In this document: positions 1 through 8,030 of the stretch, piece after piece
Position numbering within the stretch: the stretch's first letter is position 1
Layout: each line of letters opens with the position of its first letter
NCBI GenBank assembly: GCA_009928435.1
Contig: JAABNQ010000034.1
Coordinates: forward strand, 1 to 36,305
DNA from: Bacillus sp. HF117_J1_D
GTDB lineage: Bacteria; Bacillota; Bacilli; Bacillales; Bacillaceae_C
Direction: 5' to 3'
DNA: 36,305 bases
The notes under the pieces: generated by a model
What the model was told of the DNA's origin: nothing
Database searches by the model: none
What the model saw: only the letters and a program-made list of their open reading frames with translations
Position numbers and translations under genes: made by a program

Positions 1-60
1 GTTGACTTATCGTAGGAAGGAAGAGGAAGTCTGCTAGTCGATAGGCGCTGGAGCTAGACG
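1..60. repeat. Arm of a dispersed palindromic repeat, cut by the window edge
   Basis: Positions 28-49 carry AGTCTG, GTCGAT and GGCGCT in order. Their reverse complement (AGCGCC, ATCGAC, CAGACT) is found in the same order at 36263-36288, at the other window edge. Such GC-rich arms around AGCGCC are familiar as non-coding dispersed repeats in Bacillaceae, which I recall rather than derive here. The rest of this copy lies outside the window, so its full length and ends cannot be seen. Confidence 0.5.
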
Positions 61-124
61 CAGCATATTCTGATAAACAAGTTATACACAAGCATAGATT
101 TTTATCACGGCCTATACTGATATA

Positions 125-157
125 AAGGCTTGGCATTTCCTTTGAATGCCAGGCCTT
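125..157 (-). terminator. Terminator of lipL
   Basis: A 13-bp stem (AAGGCTTGGCATT against AATGCCAGGCCTT, one mismatch) with a 7-base loop lies directly after the lipL stop. Reading on the minus strand it is followed by TTTATA, so a short U tract is present. Confidence 0.7.
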
Positions 158-160
158 ACA

Positions 161-997
161 TTATGTAAATACTCGTTTATTCCGTTCGATCATCCGCTCA
201 TAGTGAACTAGATACAGATCCAGCTCTTCTCCTCGGAGCTGGCTTGTATATATTTCATCACTAACACTTTTCAGGACTTTCAAAAGTCGAAGCATCGTTT
301 GATGAATCGTTAATTCCGTACCCAATAATTCGGACAGCGAAGCCATCACTTCAGGACGTACTTCTGGGAAGACAACCTTTTGGGATTCACGAAATCTGGC
401 ACGTTCATAAAACCTCCGAACTAATTCAGCCCGATCCTGTCCGCTTCCATTCACACAGAGATATACCTGAACGGCCACTCCTTTGCGTATCCGCCGCTGG
501 GAAATCCCTGCAAATTTTTTCCCATCGATACTTAAGTCATAGCTTCCGGGACAATAAGACCCGACAATTTCACGTGCCTCTATGCGACAATTACCATCTT
601 CGAACATGAGCCGAATGAGCTCCCACATCGTATCATAGCCCCGATTGATGTCAATTCCCTTTTCCGTATCCGGAAAAATCAAAGAGATATTAAGCACCCC
701 TTCATCCAACATGACAGCCAGACCACCCGAATTTCGGACAATCCACTCTACATTATTTTCTTCCAAAAAAACCAGTCCATCCGCAAGTGCAGGCAGCTTT
801 GTATCTTGAATTCCCAGAACTACTGTGCTCGGGTGAACCCATGTCCGTACCACAGCAGGAGAGCTACCACTTCCGACCGATTGGCAAAGCGTATCGTCAA
901 TCGCAAAGGATTGAAGTGCATGAAATTGCGGATGGAGGTTTGACTGATCAATGATCCGCCATTTCTTCTGGTGTAAAAGTGATTGATGTTCGCCCAT
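161..997 (-). CDS. lipL: Octanoyl-[GcvH]:protein N-octanoyltransferase LipL
   Basis: LipL moves the octanoyl group from the glycine-cleavage H protein to E2 subunits of 2-oxoacid dehydrogenases in Bacillus-type lipoate assembly, by an amidotransfer through a cysteine thioester. The protein has the biotin/lipoate ligase fold: WRIIDQS near the N-terminus, RNSGG, and [12 protein letters not shown] with the conserved lysine. The cysteine of GSYCPGSYD falls at residue 149, matching Cys150 of B. subtilis LipL (YwfL); the protein is 278 aa against about 281. I chose the ATG at 997 because AAAGGGGAT lies 8 bases upstream; an ATG at 1021 (286 aa) has a weaker site. It stands beside pta as in B. subtilis. 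The alternative call is a generic LplA-family ligase, but neighbourhood and length favour LipL. Confidence 0.9.
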   Translation of the reverse strand: MGEHQSLLHQKKWRIIDQSNLHPQFHALQSFAIDDTLCQSVGSGSSPAVVRTWVHPSTVVLGIQDTKLPALADGLVFLEENNVEWIVRNSGGLAVMLDEGVLNISLIFPDTEKGIDINRGYDTMWELIRLMFEDGNCRIEAREIVGSYCPGSYDLSIDGKKFAGISQRRIRKGVAVQVYLCVNGSGQDRAELVRRFYERARFRESQKVVFPEVRPEVMASLSELLGTELTIHQTMLRLLKVLKSVSDEIYTSQLRGEELDLYLVHYERMIERNKRVFT

Positions 998-1147
998 CGG
1001 CTGATCCCCTTTTTCTTCCATTATTACCCTAATACGACTTCTTCACAATGAGTTACAAAACAGCTGTGGCGGCTAGTTTAAAACCGGAATATATCATCAG
1101 CACACAAACCGACACAGATTTTGATTTCGTGACTTTTTGAATTTCTT

Positions 1148-2185
1148 CTAGATGGATTGCATAGCTGTTATGAGAGCTAAATGGTACACGTCTTCTTCAC
1201 TGCATCCCCGTGAAAGATCGTTCACAGGAGCATTCAATCCCTGAAGGATTGGACCTACTGCTTCATACCCCCCTAAACGCTGTGCAATTTTATAGCCAAT
1301 ATCCCCTGCCTCAAGACTTGGAAAAACAAAAATATTTGCATTCCCCTGTAAATCCGATTCCGGTGCCTTCTTTTGGGCCACAGCTGGTACAAAAGCAGCG
1401 TCAAATTGAAATTCGCCATCAAGGACAAGATCAGGATCAATTTCCTTTGCTATTTGTACAGAGTCGGAGACCCTTTCTGTTTCCTCTGAAACTGCCGAAC
1501 CCTTTGTAGAGAAGCTGAGCATAGCTATTCTTGGTTCGATGTCAAACATTCGGGCAGTTTTGGCACTTTCTATGGCTATTTCAGCCAGATCCTGACTGTT
1601 CGGTGCAATATTGATTGCACAATCAGCAAAAATAAACTTATCTTCTCCTTTTGCCACTAGGAATGCGCCGGATGTTTTACCGACTCCTTCCTTCGTCTTA
1701 ATAATTTGAAGTGCCGGGCGGACAGTGTCAGCCGTTGAATGTGCCGCTCCACTTACAAGACCGTGTGCTTTATCAAGGAAAACAAGCATAGTTCCAAAAT
1801 AGTTTGGCTCCAGCAAAATCTCTGCAGCTTCTCCCACAGTCACCTTTCCTTTTCTACGCTCAATAAAAGCTTGAATCATTTCATCCATGCCCACATAAAT
1901 GTTTGGGTCATATATGTCCATTTTTTCGAGTGATATTTCCATTGCCTGTGCACGATCTTGGATTTCATCCATATTACCAACCAGCACAGGGGTCAGAACA
2001 TCATCGTTTGCCAGTCTGCCAGCAACAGACAGGATCCGAGAATCCGTGGCTTCCGGAAAAACTATTTTTCGATCCCATCCGGATACTTTCGTTCTTAGCT
2101 CATTGAATAAATCTTCAACCGGATCGACTTTTAATCGTTCTCGCCTGGATGCTCTTGTTTTCAAATCACTAAAAAGTTTATCCAC
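1148..2185 (-). CDS. pta: Phosphate acetyltransferase Pta
   Basis: Pta interconverts acetyl-CoA and acetyl phosphate, feeding acetate excretion with AckA and supplying the phosphodonor acetyl phosphate. The body is a normal PTA_PTB protein (KIVFPEATDSRIL, GMLVF/GLVSGAAHSTADTVRPALQ, family motifs, C-terminal GGYEAVGPILQGL). It has 345 residues, about 22 more than the usual Bacillus enzyme (~323). The excess is at the N-terminus: residues 2-13 (DKLFSDLKTRAS) resemble residues 24-35 (EDLFNELRTKVS), as if the first helix had been duplicated. The GTG start at 2185 has GGAGG 9 bases upstream, and no good start codon lies between the two copies, so the extension looks genuinely translated. It is divergent from hemQ. 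Confidence 0.95.
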   Translation of the reverse strand: MDKLFSDLKTRASRRERLKVDPVEDLFNELRTKVSGWDRKIVFPEATDSRILSVAGRLANDDVLTPVLVGNMDEIQDRAQAMEISLEKMDIYDPNIYVGMDEMIQAFIERRKGKVTVGEAAEILLEPNYFGTMLVFLDKAHGLVSGAAHSTADTVRPALQIIKTKEGVGKTSGAFLVAKGEDKFIFADCAINIAPNSQDLAEIAIESAKTARMFDIEPRIAMLSFSTKGSAVSEETERVSDSVQIAKEIDPDLVLDGEFQFDAAFVPAVAQKKAPESDLQGNANIFVFPSLEAGDIGYKIAQRLGGYEAVGPILQGLNAPVNDLSRGCSEEDVYHLALITAMQSI

Positions 2186-2326
2186 ACCAACCAGCCTCCA
2201 TATTTATCGCTCTTTTCTTATATTAATATTGAAATTATCTCATATTTTATTCTCTGCGCCCAATGTTTGCCTTTCGTGTCATATTTTTTAACAATCGTCT
2301 TGAAAAAGGAGGTTATGGATAAACTG

Positions 2327-2335
2327 TGCTATAGT
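2327..2335 (+). promoter_or_regulatory. Possible extended -10 promoter element of hemQ
   Basis: TGCTATAGT fits an extended -10 (TGnTATAAT) 35 bases before the hemQ start. No convincing -35 box lies at the usual distance, so the assignment rests on the extended -10 alone. Confidence 0.35.
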
Positions 2336-2369
2336 AATAAAAGAATGAATTTGTATAGGAGTGATTGTT

Positions 2370-3119
2370 GTGAGTGAACCAGCACAAACACTGGATGGTT
2401 GGTATGCACTGCATGATTTCCGGACAATCGATTGGGCGTCTTGGAAGTTGTTGTCAACTGATGAACGGCAAGCAGCCATTCATGAATTCAAGCAATACCT
2501 TGCAAAACTTGATGAAGCCCAAGATAAAAAAGAAGGAAGCCATGCTCTTTATACCGTCGTCGGACAAAAAGCTGATTTTATGCTAATGATCCTACGTCCT
2601 ACGATGAAAGAGCTAAATGAACTCGAAAACGAATTCAATAAGCTGACAATTGCAGATTATACACTTCCTGCTTATTCGTATGTGTCGGTTGTCGAATTGA
2701 GCAGCTACCTTGCTGGCGATTCGGATGAAGATCCATACGAGAACCCATATGTACGTTCACGTCTTTATCCAATACTTCCTAAAACAGATTATGTCTGCTT
2801 CTACCCAATGGATAAGCGCCGTGAAGGTAATGATAACTGGTACATGCTTTCGATGGAAGAAAGGAAAGACCTTATGTACAGCCATGGCATGATCGGTCGG
2901 CAATATGCGGGGAAAGTTAAGCAGATCATCACTGGTTCTGTCGGGTTCGATGATTACGAGTGGGGTGTAACCCTCTTTGCAGATGACGTTCTCCAGTTCA
3001 AAAAGCTTGTCTACGAAATGCGATTTGATGAAGTAAGTGCCCGCTACGGTGAATTTGGCGAATTCTTCGTAGGTCACTTACTAGAAGACAGCGGTCTTGA
3101 TCGATTTTTCTATGTGTAA
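2370..3119 (+). CDS. hemQ: Coproheme decarboxylase HemQ (chlorite dismutase family)
   Basis: HemQ carries out the last step of the coproporphyrin-dependent haem pathway of Gram-positive bacteria, the peroxide-driven decarboxylation of coproheme III to haem b. The 249-aa product follows B. subtilis HemQ (YwfI) throughout: [16 protein letters not shown] at the N-terminus, [41 protein letters not shown] (holding the reactive tyrosine and the lysine), YSHGMIGR (proximal haem histidine), and [21 protein letters not shown] took the GTG at 2370 because AGGAG at 2357-2361 is 8-9 bases upstream; the GTG at 2361 overlaps that site. It is divergently transcribed from pta and ends before its own terminator. 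Confidence 0.95.
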   Translation: MSEPAQTLDGWYALHDFRTIDWASWKLLSTDERQAAIHEFKQYLAKLDEAQDKKEGSHALYTVVGQKADFMLMILRPTMKELNELENEFNKLTIADYTLPAYSYVSVVELSSYLAGDSDEDPYENPYVRSRLYPILPKTDYVCFYPMDKRREGNDNWYMLSMEERKDLMYSHGMIGRQYAGKVKQIITGSVGFDDYEWGVTLFADDVLQFKKLVYEMRFDEVSARYGEFGEFFVGHLLEDSGLDRFFYV

Positions 3120-3184
3120 AAAAGCAAAAATCTCTTTTAGCAACATATGAAAGCTGACAGCTCTTAACTGAATACAGAGCTTAC

Positions 3185-3208
3185 AATCCTCCTCTGGAGG
3201 ATTTTTTT
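3185..3208 (+). terminator. Terminator of hemQ
   Basis: An 8-bp perfect stem AATCCTCC / GGAGGATT with a TCT loop runs straight into seven T residues, 66 bases after the hemQ stop. Confidence 0.85.
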
Positions 3209-3310
3209 ATGATATCTTCAAGAATGAACCAACTTCTTCCCGCATAATATGAAAAGTAGAATGAACCTATTTTGGTCATATTCATTTAGATTCGTGAAGG
3301 AGGAAATGCT

Positions 3311-3772
3311 TTGGCTAAGCCAACTAATTCTCAACAGCCTGCTGGTTTTTATCCACAAGCCCAAATGCCATACGGGCAGCAAAACCTTTATTATGGAATG
3401 CAGCCGCCATATACCCCCCCACCAATTCAGCCACCAGTTCAACCACCTGCGGGAGTGGCCGGGGAAATAGGTGGAATAAATGTTCCCGGTATGCTACCAA
3501 TCGAGGAATCATATATTGAAAACATTCTGCGGTTGAATAAAGGAAAGCTTGTTGAAGTTTTTACAACGTTTGAAAACAATAGAGAGTGGAATGCAAAGGT
3601 TTTTAAAGGGTTAATTGAGGCAGCAGGGCGAGACCATTTGATTCTGAGTGATCCGCAAACAGGGGACAGATATTTGATTCCGATGGTTTATGTAGACTAC
3701 GTTACATTCAACGAACCCATAGATTATGAGTTTCAATTTCCTGGCGCTGTTGCAAGGTATGCACCACGTTAA
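3311..3772 (+). CDS. gerQ: Spore coat protein GerQ
   Basis: GerQ (YwdL) is a spore coat component needed in B. subtilis to place the cortex-lytic enzyme CwlJ, and it is cross-linked by the coat transglutaminase Tgl. The 153-aa protein has a low-complexity N-terminal half rich in Gln and Pro (residues 7-50) and a conserved C-terminal domain (IEESYIENILRLNKGK, VEVFTTFE, GRDHLILSDPQTGDRYLIP, YVDYVTF). The TTG start at 3311 has GGAGG 7 bases upstream. Only one lysine (residue 3) lies near the N-terminus, whereas B. subtilis GerQ has several that serve as cross-linking sites. It sits alone between two terminators, so it is probably transcribed by itself under a sporulation sigma factor; I could not fix that promoter. 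Confidence 0.92.
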   Translation: MAKPTNSQQPAGFYPQAQMPYGQQNLYYGMQPPYTPPPIQPPVQPPAGVAGEIGGINVPGMLPIEESYIENILRLNKGKLVEVFTTFENNREWNAKVFKGLIEAAGRDHLILSDPQTGDRYLIPMVYVDYVTFNEPIDYEFQFPGAVARYAPR

Positions 3773-3807
3773 AGATGCTCACGAATAGCGTCTCACAGTA
3801 ATCCCAC

Positions 3808-3846
3808 TCGAAAAAACCTCATCCCTATAGAATGAGGTTTTTTCGA
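3808..3846. terminator. Bidirectional terminator between gerQ and ywdK
   Basis: TCGAAAAAACCTCAT pairs with ATGAGGTTTTTTCGA around a short loop. A-rich and T-rich flanks on both sides let it stop transcription of both convergent genes. Confidence 0.85.
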
Positions 3847-4218
3847 TTATAAATGTTTTGCCGCAAATACAATTAATAGTATCCAAGATATGAGGAAAGC
3901 AATCCCACCAAATGGTGTAACGGCCCCAAGCACTTTGATTCCGGATAATGTCAGTACATAGAGACTGCCGGAGAACAAGATGATTCCAATCAACATGAGC
4001 CAACCAGACCAGTTCAACAAGGAGCTTGGAGATACATTTCCAGAAATAATTCCAATAGCAATCAATCCCAACGCGTGGTACATCTGGTATTTGACCCCTG
4101 TTTCCCACGTTTCCAGATATTTGGGTTCCACTTTGCCTTCCAGCCCATGAGCTCCAAATGCACCCAATGCGACTGCAAGAAATGCGTTGATTGCCCCAAT
4201 GATGATAAACAGTTTCAT
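3847..4218 (-). CDS. ywdK: DUF423 family membrane protein YwdK
   Basis: A 123-aa integral membrane protein of the DUF423 family. Four hydrophobic segments are visible (about residues 3-22, 44-62, 69-88 and 96-117). The N-terminal signature [22 protein letters not shown] and [14 protein letters not shown], with its conserved His, is typical of the family. The biochemical role is unknown. AGAGGGTG sits before the ATG. It lies downstream of ywdI and ung on the same strand, as in B. subtilis, and ends at the bidirectional terminator shared with gerQ. Confidence 0.85.
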   Translation of the reverse strand: MKLFIIIGAINAFLAVALGAFGAHGLEGKVEPKYLETWETGVKYQMYHALGLIAIGIISGNVSPSSLLNWSGWLMLIGIILFSGSLYVLTLSGIKVLGAVTPFGGIAFLISWILLIVFAAKHL

Positions 4219-4238
4219 CTCAACACCCTCTTTTTCTG

Positions 4239-4505
4239 TTAAAAGTCAAAAATAGAATCGCCATCATCATGTTGATTATCATTATGGCCGATAGAAGGAG
4301 ATACTTCTTTCGAGATCGGCACATTATGTTCCTTCATTATTTGCGGTTGCTCCGTCTGAATAACTTTTCTTGTATCCAATGCCAACTCTGTAAGGGCTTT
4401 GACTGCAAATAAATGACCGCGCACCTGTTCATCGTCCTTAGACGCTCTTGCCTTTTGGAGTTCGGATTCCATCTTCGTGATGAGAGCCTCATATGTAATA
4501 TGCAT
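4239..4505 (-). CDS. ywdI: DUF5327 family protein YwdI
   Basis: A small soluble protein of 88 aa resembling B. subtilis YwdI (DUF5327). The first 50 residues are predicted helical and charged ([27 protein letters not shown] in outline, then ALTELALDT), and the tail is rich in Asp and His ([16 protein letters not shown]), ending in an acidic and aromatic motif. No catalytic motif is visible and its function is unknown. GGAG lies 8 bases before the ATG. It is 20 bases upstream of ywdK, so the two are probably co-transcribed. Confidence 0.75.
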   Translation of the reverse strand: MHITYEALITKMESELQKARASKDDEQVRGHLFAVKALTELALDTRKVIQTEQPQIMKEHNVPISKEVSPSIGHNDNQHDDGDSIFDF

Positions 4506-4669
4506 AACGTGAGCTCCAGCCTTTCTTTTCCTTACTTCTACACATAAACATCGTACACTGTATTCTTTAAGATTTCCCCGTCCGTAAATATCATACCATC
4601 GTTAAGGTGAAATTACATTTCTGCTCTTCAGCAGCTGTCAAAAATGATTTTTGGTTTACCCCGACTTAA

Positions 4670-5350
4670 TCAAATGTCTGAAATTTGCCAGTCAATTGGT
4701 TTTTCACCCAATTCCATAAGGCGCTCATTTGTTCTCGAGAATGGACGACTACCAAAGAAACCTCTGTTTGCCGAAAACGGGCTCGGATGTGGAGACTTGA
4801 TAATTGTATGCTTCGTAGTATCTATTAAACGAATTTTTTCCTGAGCTGGTTTCCCCCACAAGATAAAAATGACAGGCGTTTCCCGTTCGTTGACCAAGGA
4901 AATCACTTTATCCGTAAAGATCTCCCAGCCTTTTCCCCTATGCGAATGTGCTTGACTTGCCCTAACTGTCAAAACTGTGTTTAACAGCAAGACTCCTTCA
5001 TCAGCCCATTTCACAAGACAGCCATTGTTCGGAATTCGGCACCCTGCATCATCCTGCAATTCTTTGAAAATATTGTTAAGAGATGGCGGGGTTTTCACTC
5101 CAGGTTTTACCGAAAAGCTGAGACCGTGTGCCTGCCCATGTCCATGGTACGGGTCCTGTCCTAACAGCACAACTTTGACTTTGTGAAAGGGAGTGAGCTT
5201 TAACGAATTAAATATATCATGCATGGAGGGATAAACGGTCTCTTCCATATACTCTTTTTTCAAAAACTCCCTTAACTTCAAATAATACGGCTTCTGAAAT
5301 TCTTCCTCCAAAAGAGGTGCCCAATCATTATCTAGTATTTTTCTTGCCAC
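4670..5350 (-). CDS. ung: Uracil-DNA glycosylase, family 1
   Basis: Ung removes uracil from DNA to begin base excision repair. At 226 aa it matches B. subtilis Ung (225 aa). The catalytic water-activating motif GQDPYHG is at residues 64-70, the uracil-recognition region includes GLSFSVKPG, and the DNA-intercalating loop HPSPFS begins at His188. I moved the start to the GTG at 5350 because AAGGAG stands 8 bases upstream of it. The upstream GTG/ATG pair (5359 and 5356) lies on top of that site, so the three extra residues are unlikely to be translated. The position next to ywdI and ywdK matches the Bacillus order. Confidence 0.95.
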   Translation of the reverse strand: MARKILDNDWAPLLEEEFQKPYYLKLREFLKKEYMEETVYPSMHDIFNSLKLTPFHKVKVVLLGQDPYHGHGQAHGLSFSVKPGVKTPPSLNNIFKELQDDAGCRIPNNGCLVKWADEGVLLLNTVLTVRASQAHSHRGKGWEIFTDKVISLVNERETPVIFILWGKPAQEKIRLIDTTKHTIIKSPHPSPFSANRGFFGSRPFSRTNERLMELGEKPIDWQISDI

Positions 5351-5480
5351 GTACATCACTCCTTCTCTCGAATTATATCACGTCTATTATGAATGTTTTC
5401 GCACAAATAAATGAATGAATAGAAGTGGCGAAGGAGTGTTCAAGCTGGCACTTGGTACAGAGAAGTCAGACTCACAAAGA

Positions 5481-5502
5481 ATCCCCCGTAATCGCGGGGG
5501 AT
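5481..5502 (-). terminator. Terminator of the mobA-moaE-moaD-moeB-yhfC operon
   Basis: Perfect 8-bp stem ATCCCCCG / CGGGGGAT with a small loop, immediately after the yhfC stop. On the minus strand it is followed by TCTTTG, a weak U tract. Confidence 0.65.
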
Positions 5503-5503
5503 A

Positions 5504-6286
5504 TTACATTTTATATCCAGAAAATAATGCTCTTGACTTAACAATCCAAGTGATAAAACCAATAGCAAGAAGAATGAGGTAGGCTTCCACAACAAAAATA
5601 TTGATCATGCCCTTTTGATATAAGACTGCTGGAAAATCTATCACTGCATGAAGAAGGATGGCATAAAGCAGATAGATTCTTTTCCCTTTCTGTATCCCGT
5701 ACAGGACAAGAATGGATAACCCCATATGAATCGCTAAAGCTCCCAGCCTTTCAACTCCTGCAAAGAGCTGGATGAAGGAGGTTGAACCAGTCAATTGCTC
5801 ATAAACGGGTGCCAATGCTTCTGCAGCTGCCCCCGTGATAAGTGCATCATATGATCCATTGTTGATCATAAAGGCAAAGACGATCATGACCACACTGTTG
5901 ATTCCTACAATGAGAATGGCTTCAATACCTCCGTGGCCAAGCCCAAAAGCCAGGCCATCCTTCCATTCTCTGTGCTTTTGCAAAGCATATTTCATCATGA
6001 TATATCTGCCAGTTTCTTCGAAAATGCCTGCCATTAATCCACCATATAGCATGTAAAGCCATGGATTTTCCAAAAGAGTCTTAGTCGATTTGTTCCATTC
6101 CAGGAAAAAGGCGTGACAAAGTTGCTCCAAGATAAAGGCAAATGCGAAAAAAGTCAACACGCCGAAGAAAAACACTTTGATGGATATATTAAACTTCTTT
6201 TTAAAAATAATAAGTAAAACAATCGGTGTCACAACCGCAACAACCAGAGAGATAATGAAAGATGCGATGGTAAATGATGGAACCAG
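5504..6286 (-). CDS. YhfC family intramembrane metalloprotease-like protein
   Basis: A polytopic membrane protein of the YhfC family, distantly related to the CPBP/CAAX intramembrane proteases. Motifs are in family order: EETGR (after MAGIF), FGLGHGGIE, AIHMGLSI and LLHAVIDF, supplying Glu, Arg and His residues expected in a membrane-embedded metal site. Substrate is unknown. The first ATG/GTG in frame is GTG at 6232 (242 aa), but the frame stays open and hydrophobic upstream (VPSFTIASFIISLVVAV), and AAAGGGGAG lies 6 bases before a CTG at 6286. Starting there gives 260 aa, the family's usual length, and restores the first membrane helix, so I annotate a CTG start. It follows moeB by 19 bases and is probably co-transcribed, though no functional link to molybdopterin is known. 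Confidence 0.8.
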   Translation of the reverse strand: MVPSFTIASFIISLVVAVVTPIVLLIIFKKKFNISIKVFFFGVLTFFAFAFILEQLCHAFFLEWNKSTKTLLENPWLYMLYGGLMAGIFEETGRYIMMKYALQKHREWKDGLAFGLGHGGIEAILIVGINSVVMIVFAFMINNGSYDALITGAAAEALAPVYEQLTGSTSFIQLFAGVERLGALAIHMGLSILVLYGIQKGKRIYLLYAILLHAVIDFPAVLYQKGMINIFVVEAYLILLAIGFITWIVKSRALFSGYKM

Positions 6287-6305
6287 CTTAATCTCCCCTT
6301 TCTAA

Positions 6306-7334
6306 TTAGCCCACAAGAGAATGGTAGATTTTCCGAGCTTCATTTAAATCTTTCGTACCATGAATCAATGCGCGACCATCCTTAAAGAACACAGCCTTAG
6401 CTCCATCCTTTTCCACAGAAATCAAAAATGGATTGCCGCCTACTGCAAGACCTGCGGAACGCCATTGATCAATCAACCGCTTTAATGGAAGATCTCCGTT
6501 ATGAGCGGGCCGTATTTGAACCGTATCACGTCCGCACAGTACAGCCGCCTTCATTTCCTGTTCTGATTGCAAAAACGGATATTCTGGACTCTCCCCACAT
6601 GATAGACAGCCGCTTTCTTTTAAAGCATCTGCTTTCAAGGATAAGTATTCATTTTCCCACAGATCAAAAGATATATATGTTTTTCTGATAGCGTTCATGT
6701 CCCCTGAAAGAATCTTCAGCGCCTCTGCCCCTTGATGAGCCGTGACCATTTGAACAGCGGGTGCAATAATACCGACTGTATCGCAAGTCTGTCCTTGCAT
6801 AGGCAGCTTCTTAATCAAACATTGGAGGCACGGGGTCTGGCCAGGAACGATTGTAAAAGTCATCCCGAAACTTCCCACACAGGAGCCGAATACATACGGG
6901 ATTTTGTATTTCTGAGCGATGTCATTCATTAAAAAGCGCGTTTCAAAATTATCAGTACCATCAACTAAAAGATCTACGTCTTCTATTAAACCTTCCAGTA
7001 GCACAGCATCTGCCTGTGCGACAATCGCCTCTACTTCCACCTGGCTGTTAATGTTTTCCAGTCTCTCTTTCGCGGCCTCCGCTTTCGGCCATTGTCCTTC
7101 GGCATCTTTTTCCGTAAAAAGATGCTGTCGCTGCAAATTGCTCCTATCAACATAATCCCTGTCAATAAGTGTCAGCTTTCTTACTCCTGCCCTAGCCAGC
7201 AATTCGGATGTATGGGTGCCAAGTGCTCCCACCCCTACGATGAGCACATGTTTTTTTCCAATCTCTTTCTGACCTTCAATACCGATCGGCTTAAAAAGCA
7301 TCTGTCTAGAATAGCGCTTCATTTGAAAGTCCAT
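6306..7334 (-). CDS. moeB: Molybdopterin-synthase adenylyltransferase MoeB
   Basis: MoeB adenylates the C-terminal glycine of MoaD so that sulphur can be loaded onto it. The 342-aa protein has the E1-like fold: KRYSRQ (residues 6-11), nucleotide loop GVGALG (34-39), DRDYVDRSNLQRQ (58-70), the DGTDNF motif, Zn-binding pairs C169/C172 and C243/C246, and Cys184 in the crossover loop. The last 95 residues are the C-terminal extension found in Bacillus MoeB/ThiF proteins; I see no rhodanese cysteine loop there. ThiF is the close alternative, but moaD, moaE and mobA directly upstream favour MoeB. The ATG at 7334 has GGAGG 9 bases upstream, and those bases are the last two codons of moaD. Confidence 0.9.
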   Translation of the reverse strand: MDFQMKRYSRQMLFKPIGIEGQKEIGKKHVLIVGVGALGTHTSELLARAGVRKLTLIDRDYVDRSNLQRQHLFTEKDAEGQWPKAEAAKERLENINSQVEVEAIVAQADAVLLEGLIEDVDLLVDGTDNFETRFLMNDIAQKYKIPYVFGSCVGSFGMTFTIVPGQTPCLQCLIKKLPMQGQTCDTVGIIAPAVQMVTAHQGAEALKILSGDMNAIRKTYISFDLWENEYLSLKADALKESGCLSCGESPEYPFLQSEQEMKAAVLCGRDTVQIRPAHNGDLPLKRLIDQWRSAGLAVGGNPFLISVEKDGAKAVFFKDGRALIHGTKDLNEARKIYHSLVG

Positions 7335-7339
7335 TCGCC

Positions 7340-7573
7340 TCAACCTCCGCTGACCGGCGGAATTAGAGCGATGTTATCTTTATCTTCAATCATCCAATCG
7401 TCTTTTACAAATTCTTCGTTGACAGCAATCATAATACCATCCAAATTTCCCAATGGTGTTTCTTTTTCTAGGAAGCTGCGAAGTTCACCAACTGTTTTTC
7501 CTGAAGCTTCCAGTTCTATCGATCCTTTACCCATTTCCTCTTTCAACTGGGCAAAAAACATGATCTTATTCAA
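7340..7573 (-). CDS. moaD: Molybdopterin synthase sulfur carrier subunit MoaD
   Basis: MoaD is the small ubiquitin-like subunit of molybdopterin synthase; its C-terminal thiocarboxylate donates sulphur for the dithiolene. The product ends in PPVSGG, the required Gly-Gly tail. Starting at the TTG at 7573 gives 77 aa, the size of B. subtilis MoaD. AAGGTGAT lies just upstream, inside the last codons of moaE. A longer reading frame beginning at 7648 would add 25 highly charged residues that are simply moaE read in another frame. moaD overlaps the end of moaE by 8 bases and is followed 5 bases after its stop by moeB, a layout that suggests translational coupling. Confidence 0.92.
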   Translation of the reverse strand: MNKIMFFAQLKEEMGKGSIELEASGKTVGELRSFLEKETPLGNLDGIMIAVNEEFVKDDWMIEDKDNIALIPPVSGG

Positions 7574-8030
7574 GTAAATCACCTTCCTCCGGCTTTCCTT
7601 CTTCATATTCTTTTGTTCCCTGCTGATTTCCGATCCATTTTTCTCCATCTTCCCAATGCTCTTTCTTCCAAATTGGGACCATCTCCTTCACTCTTTCAAG
7701 TGCATAACGATTCGCTTCGTACGCTTCCGGACGATGAGGAGAAGACACAGCAATCGCAATCGCAATATCGGTAATATCAAGACGCCCGACCCGGTGAACG
7801 ATCGCCACTTCAAGCACTGGCCACTTTTCCTTCATTTCCTTTATGATCTGCCTCATTTTTTTCAGGGCCATCGATTCATATGCCTCATATTCAAGGTAAA
7901 GTGTTTTCTTGCCATGCGTTAATTCACGGACAGTACCGACAAATGTAGTGACGGCTCCCGCTTCTCTTCTGACAACTTTTTGATAGACCTCCTCAACCTT
8001 TATCGGCTCCCTTGTGATTTCACAAGTCAT
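7566..8030 (-). CDS. moaE: Molybdopterin synthase catalytic subunit MoaE
   Basis: MoaE is the large subunit of molybdopterin synthase and converts precursor Z (cyclic pyranopterin phosphate) to molybdopterin using sulphur from MoaD. Family features: AGAVTTFVGTVRELTHGK, LEYEAYESMA, VHRVGRLDITDIAIAIAVSSPHR, and PIWKKEHWEDGEKWIG with the conserved lysines that contact the MoaD tail. The protein is 154 aa against 157 in B. subtilis. I placed the start at the ATG at 8030, preceded by AGGGAGAGGGAA; an upstream frame start at 8063 would lie wholly inside mobA. The start overlaps the end of mobA by 11 bases. The final residues (EEGKPEEGDLLE) are acidic and host the moaD ribosome binding site. Confidence 0.92.
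   Translation of the reverse strand: MTCEITREPIKVEEVYQKVVRREAGAVTTFVGTVRELTHGKKTLYLEYEAYESMALKKMRQIIKEMKEKWPVLEVAIVHRVGRLDITDIAIAIAVSSPHRPEAYEANRYALERVKEMVPIWKKEHWEDGEKWIGNQQGTKEYEEGKPEEGDLLE

Noticed and set aside
1210-2106. Several plus-strand frames inside pta
   Set aside because: All are antisense to a clear Pta coding sequence and have no start signals.
2315-2377. A 20-codon upstream frame before hemQ (ATG after AAGGAGGTT)
   Set aside because: The ATG is only two bases from GGAGG, the peptide (MDKLCYSNKR...) has no run of regulatory codons, and its codons cover the extended -10 promoter element, so it is probably not in the mRNA.
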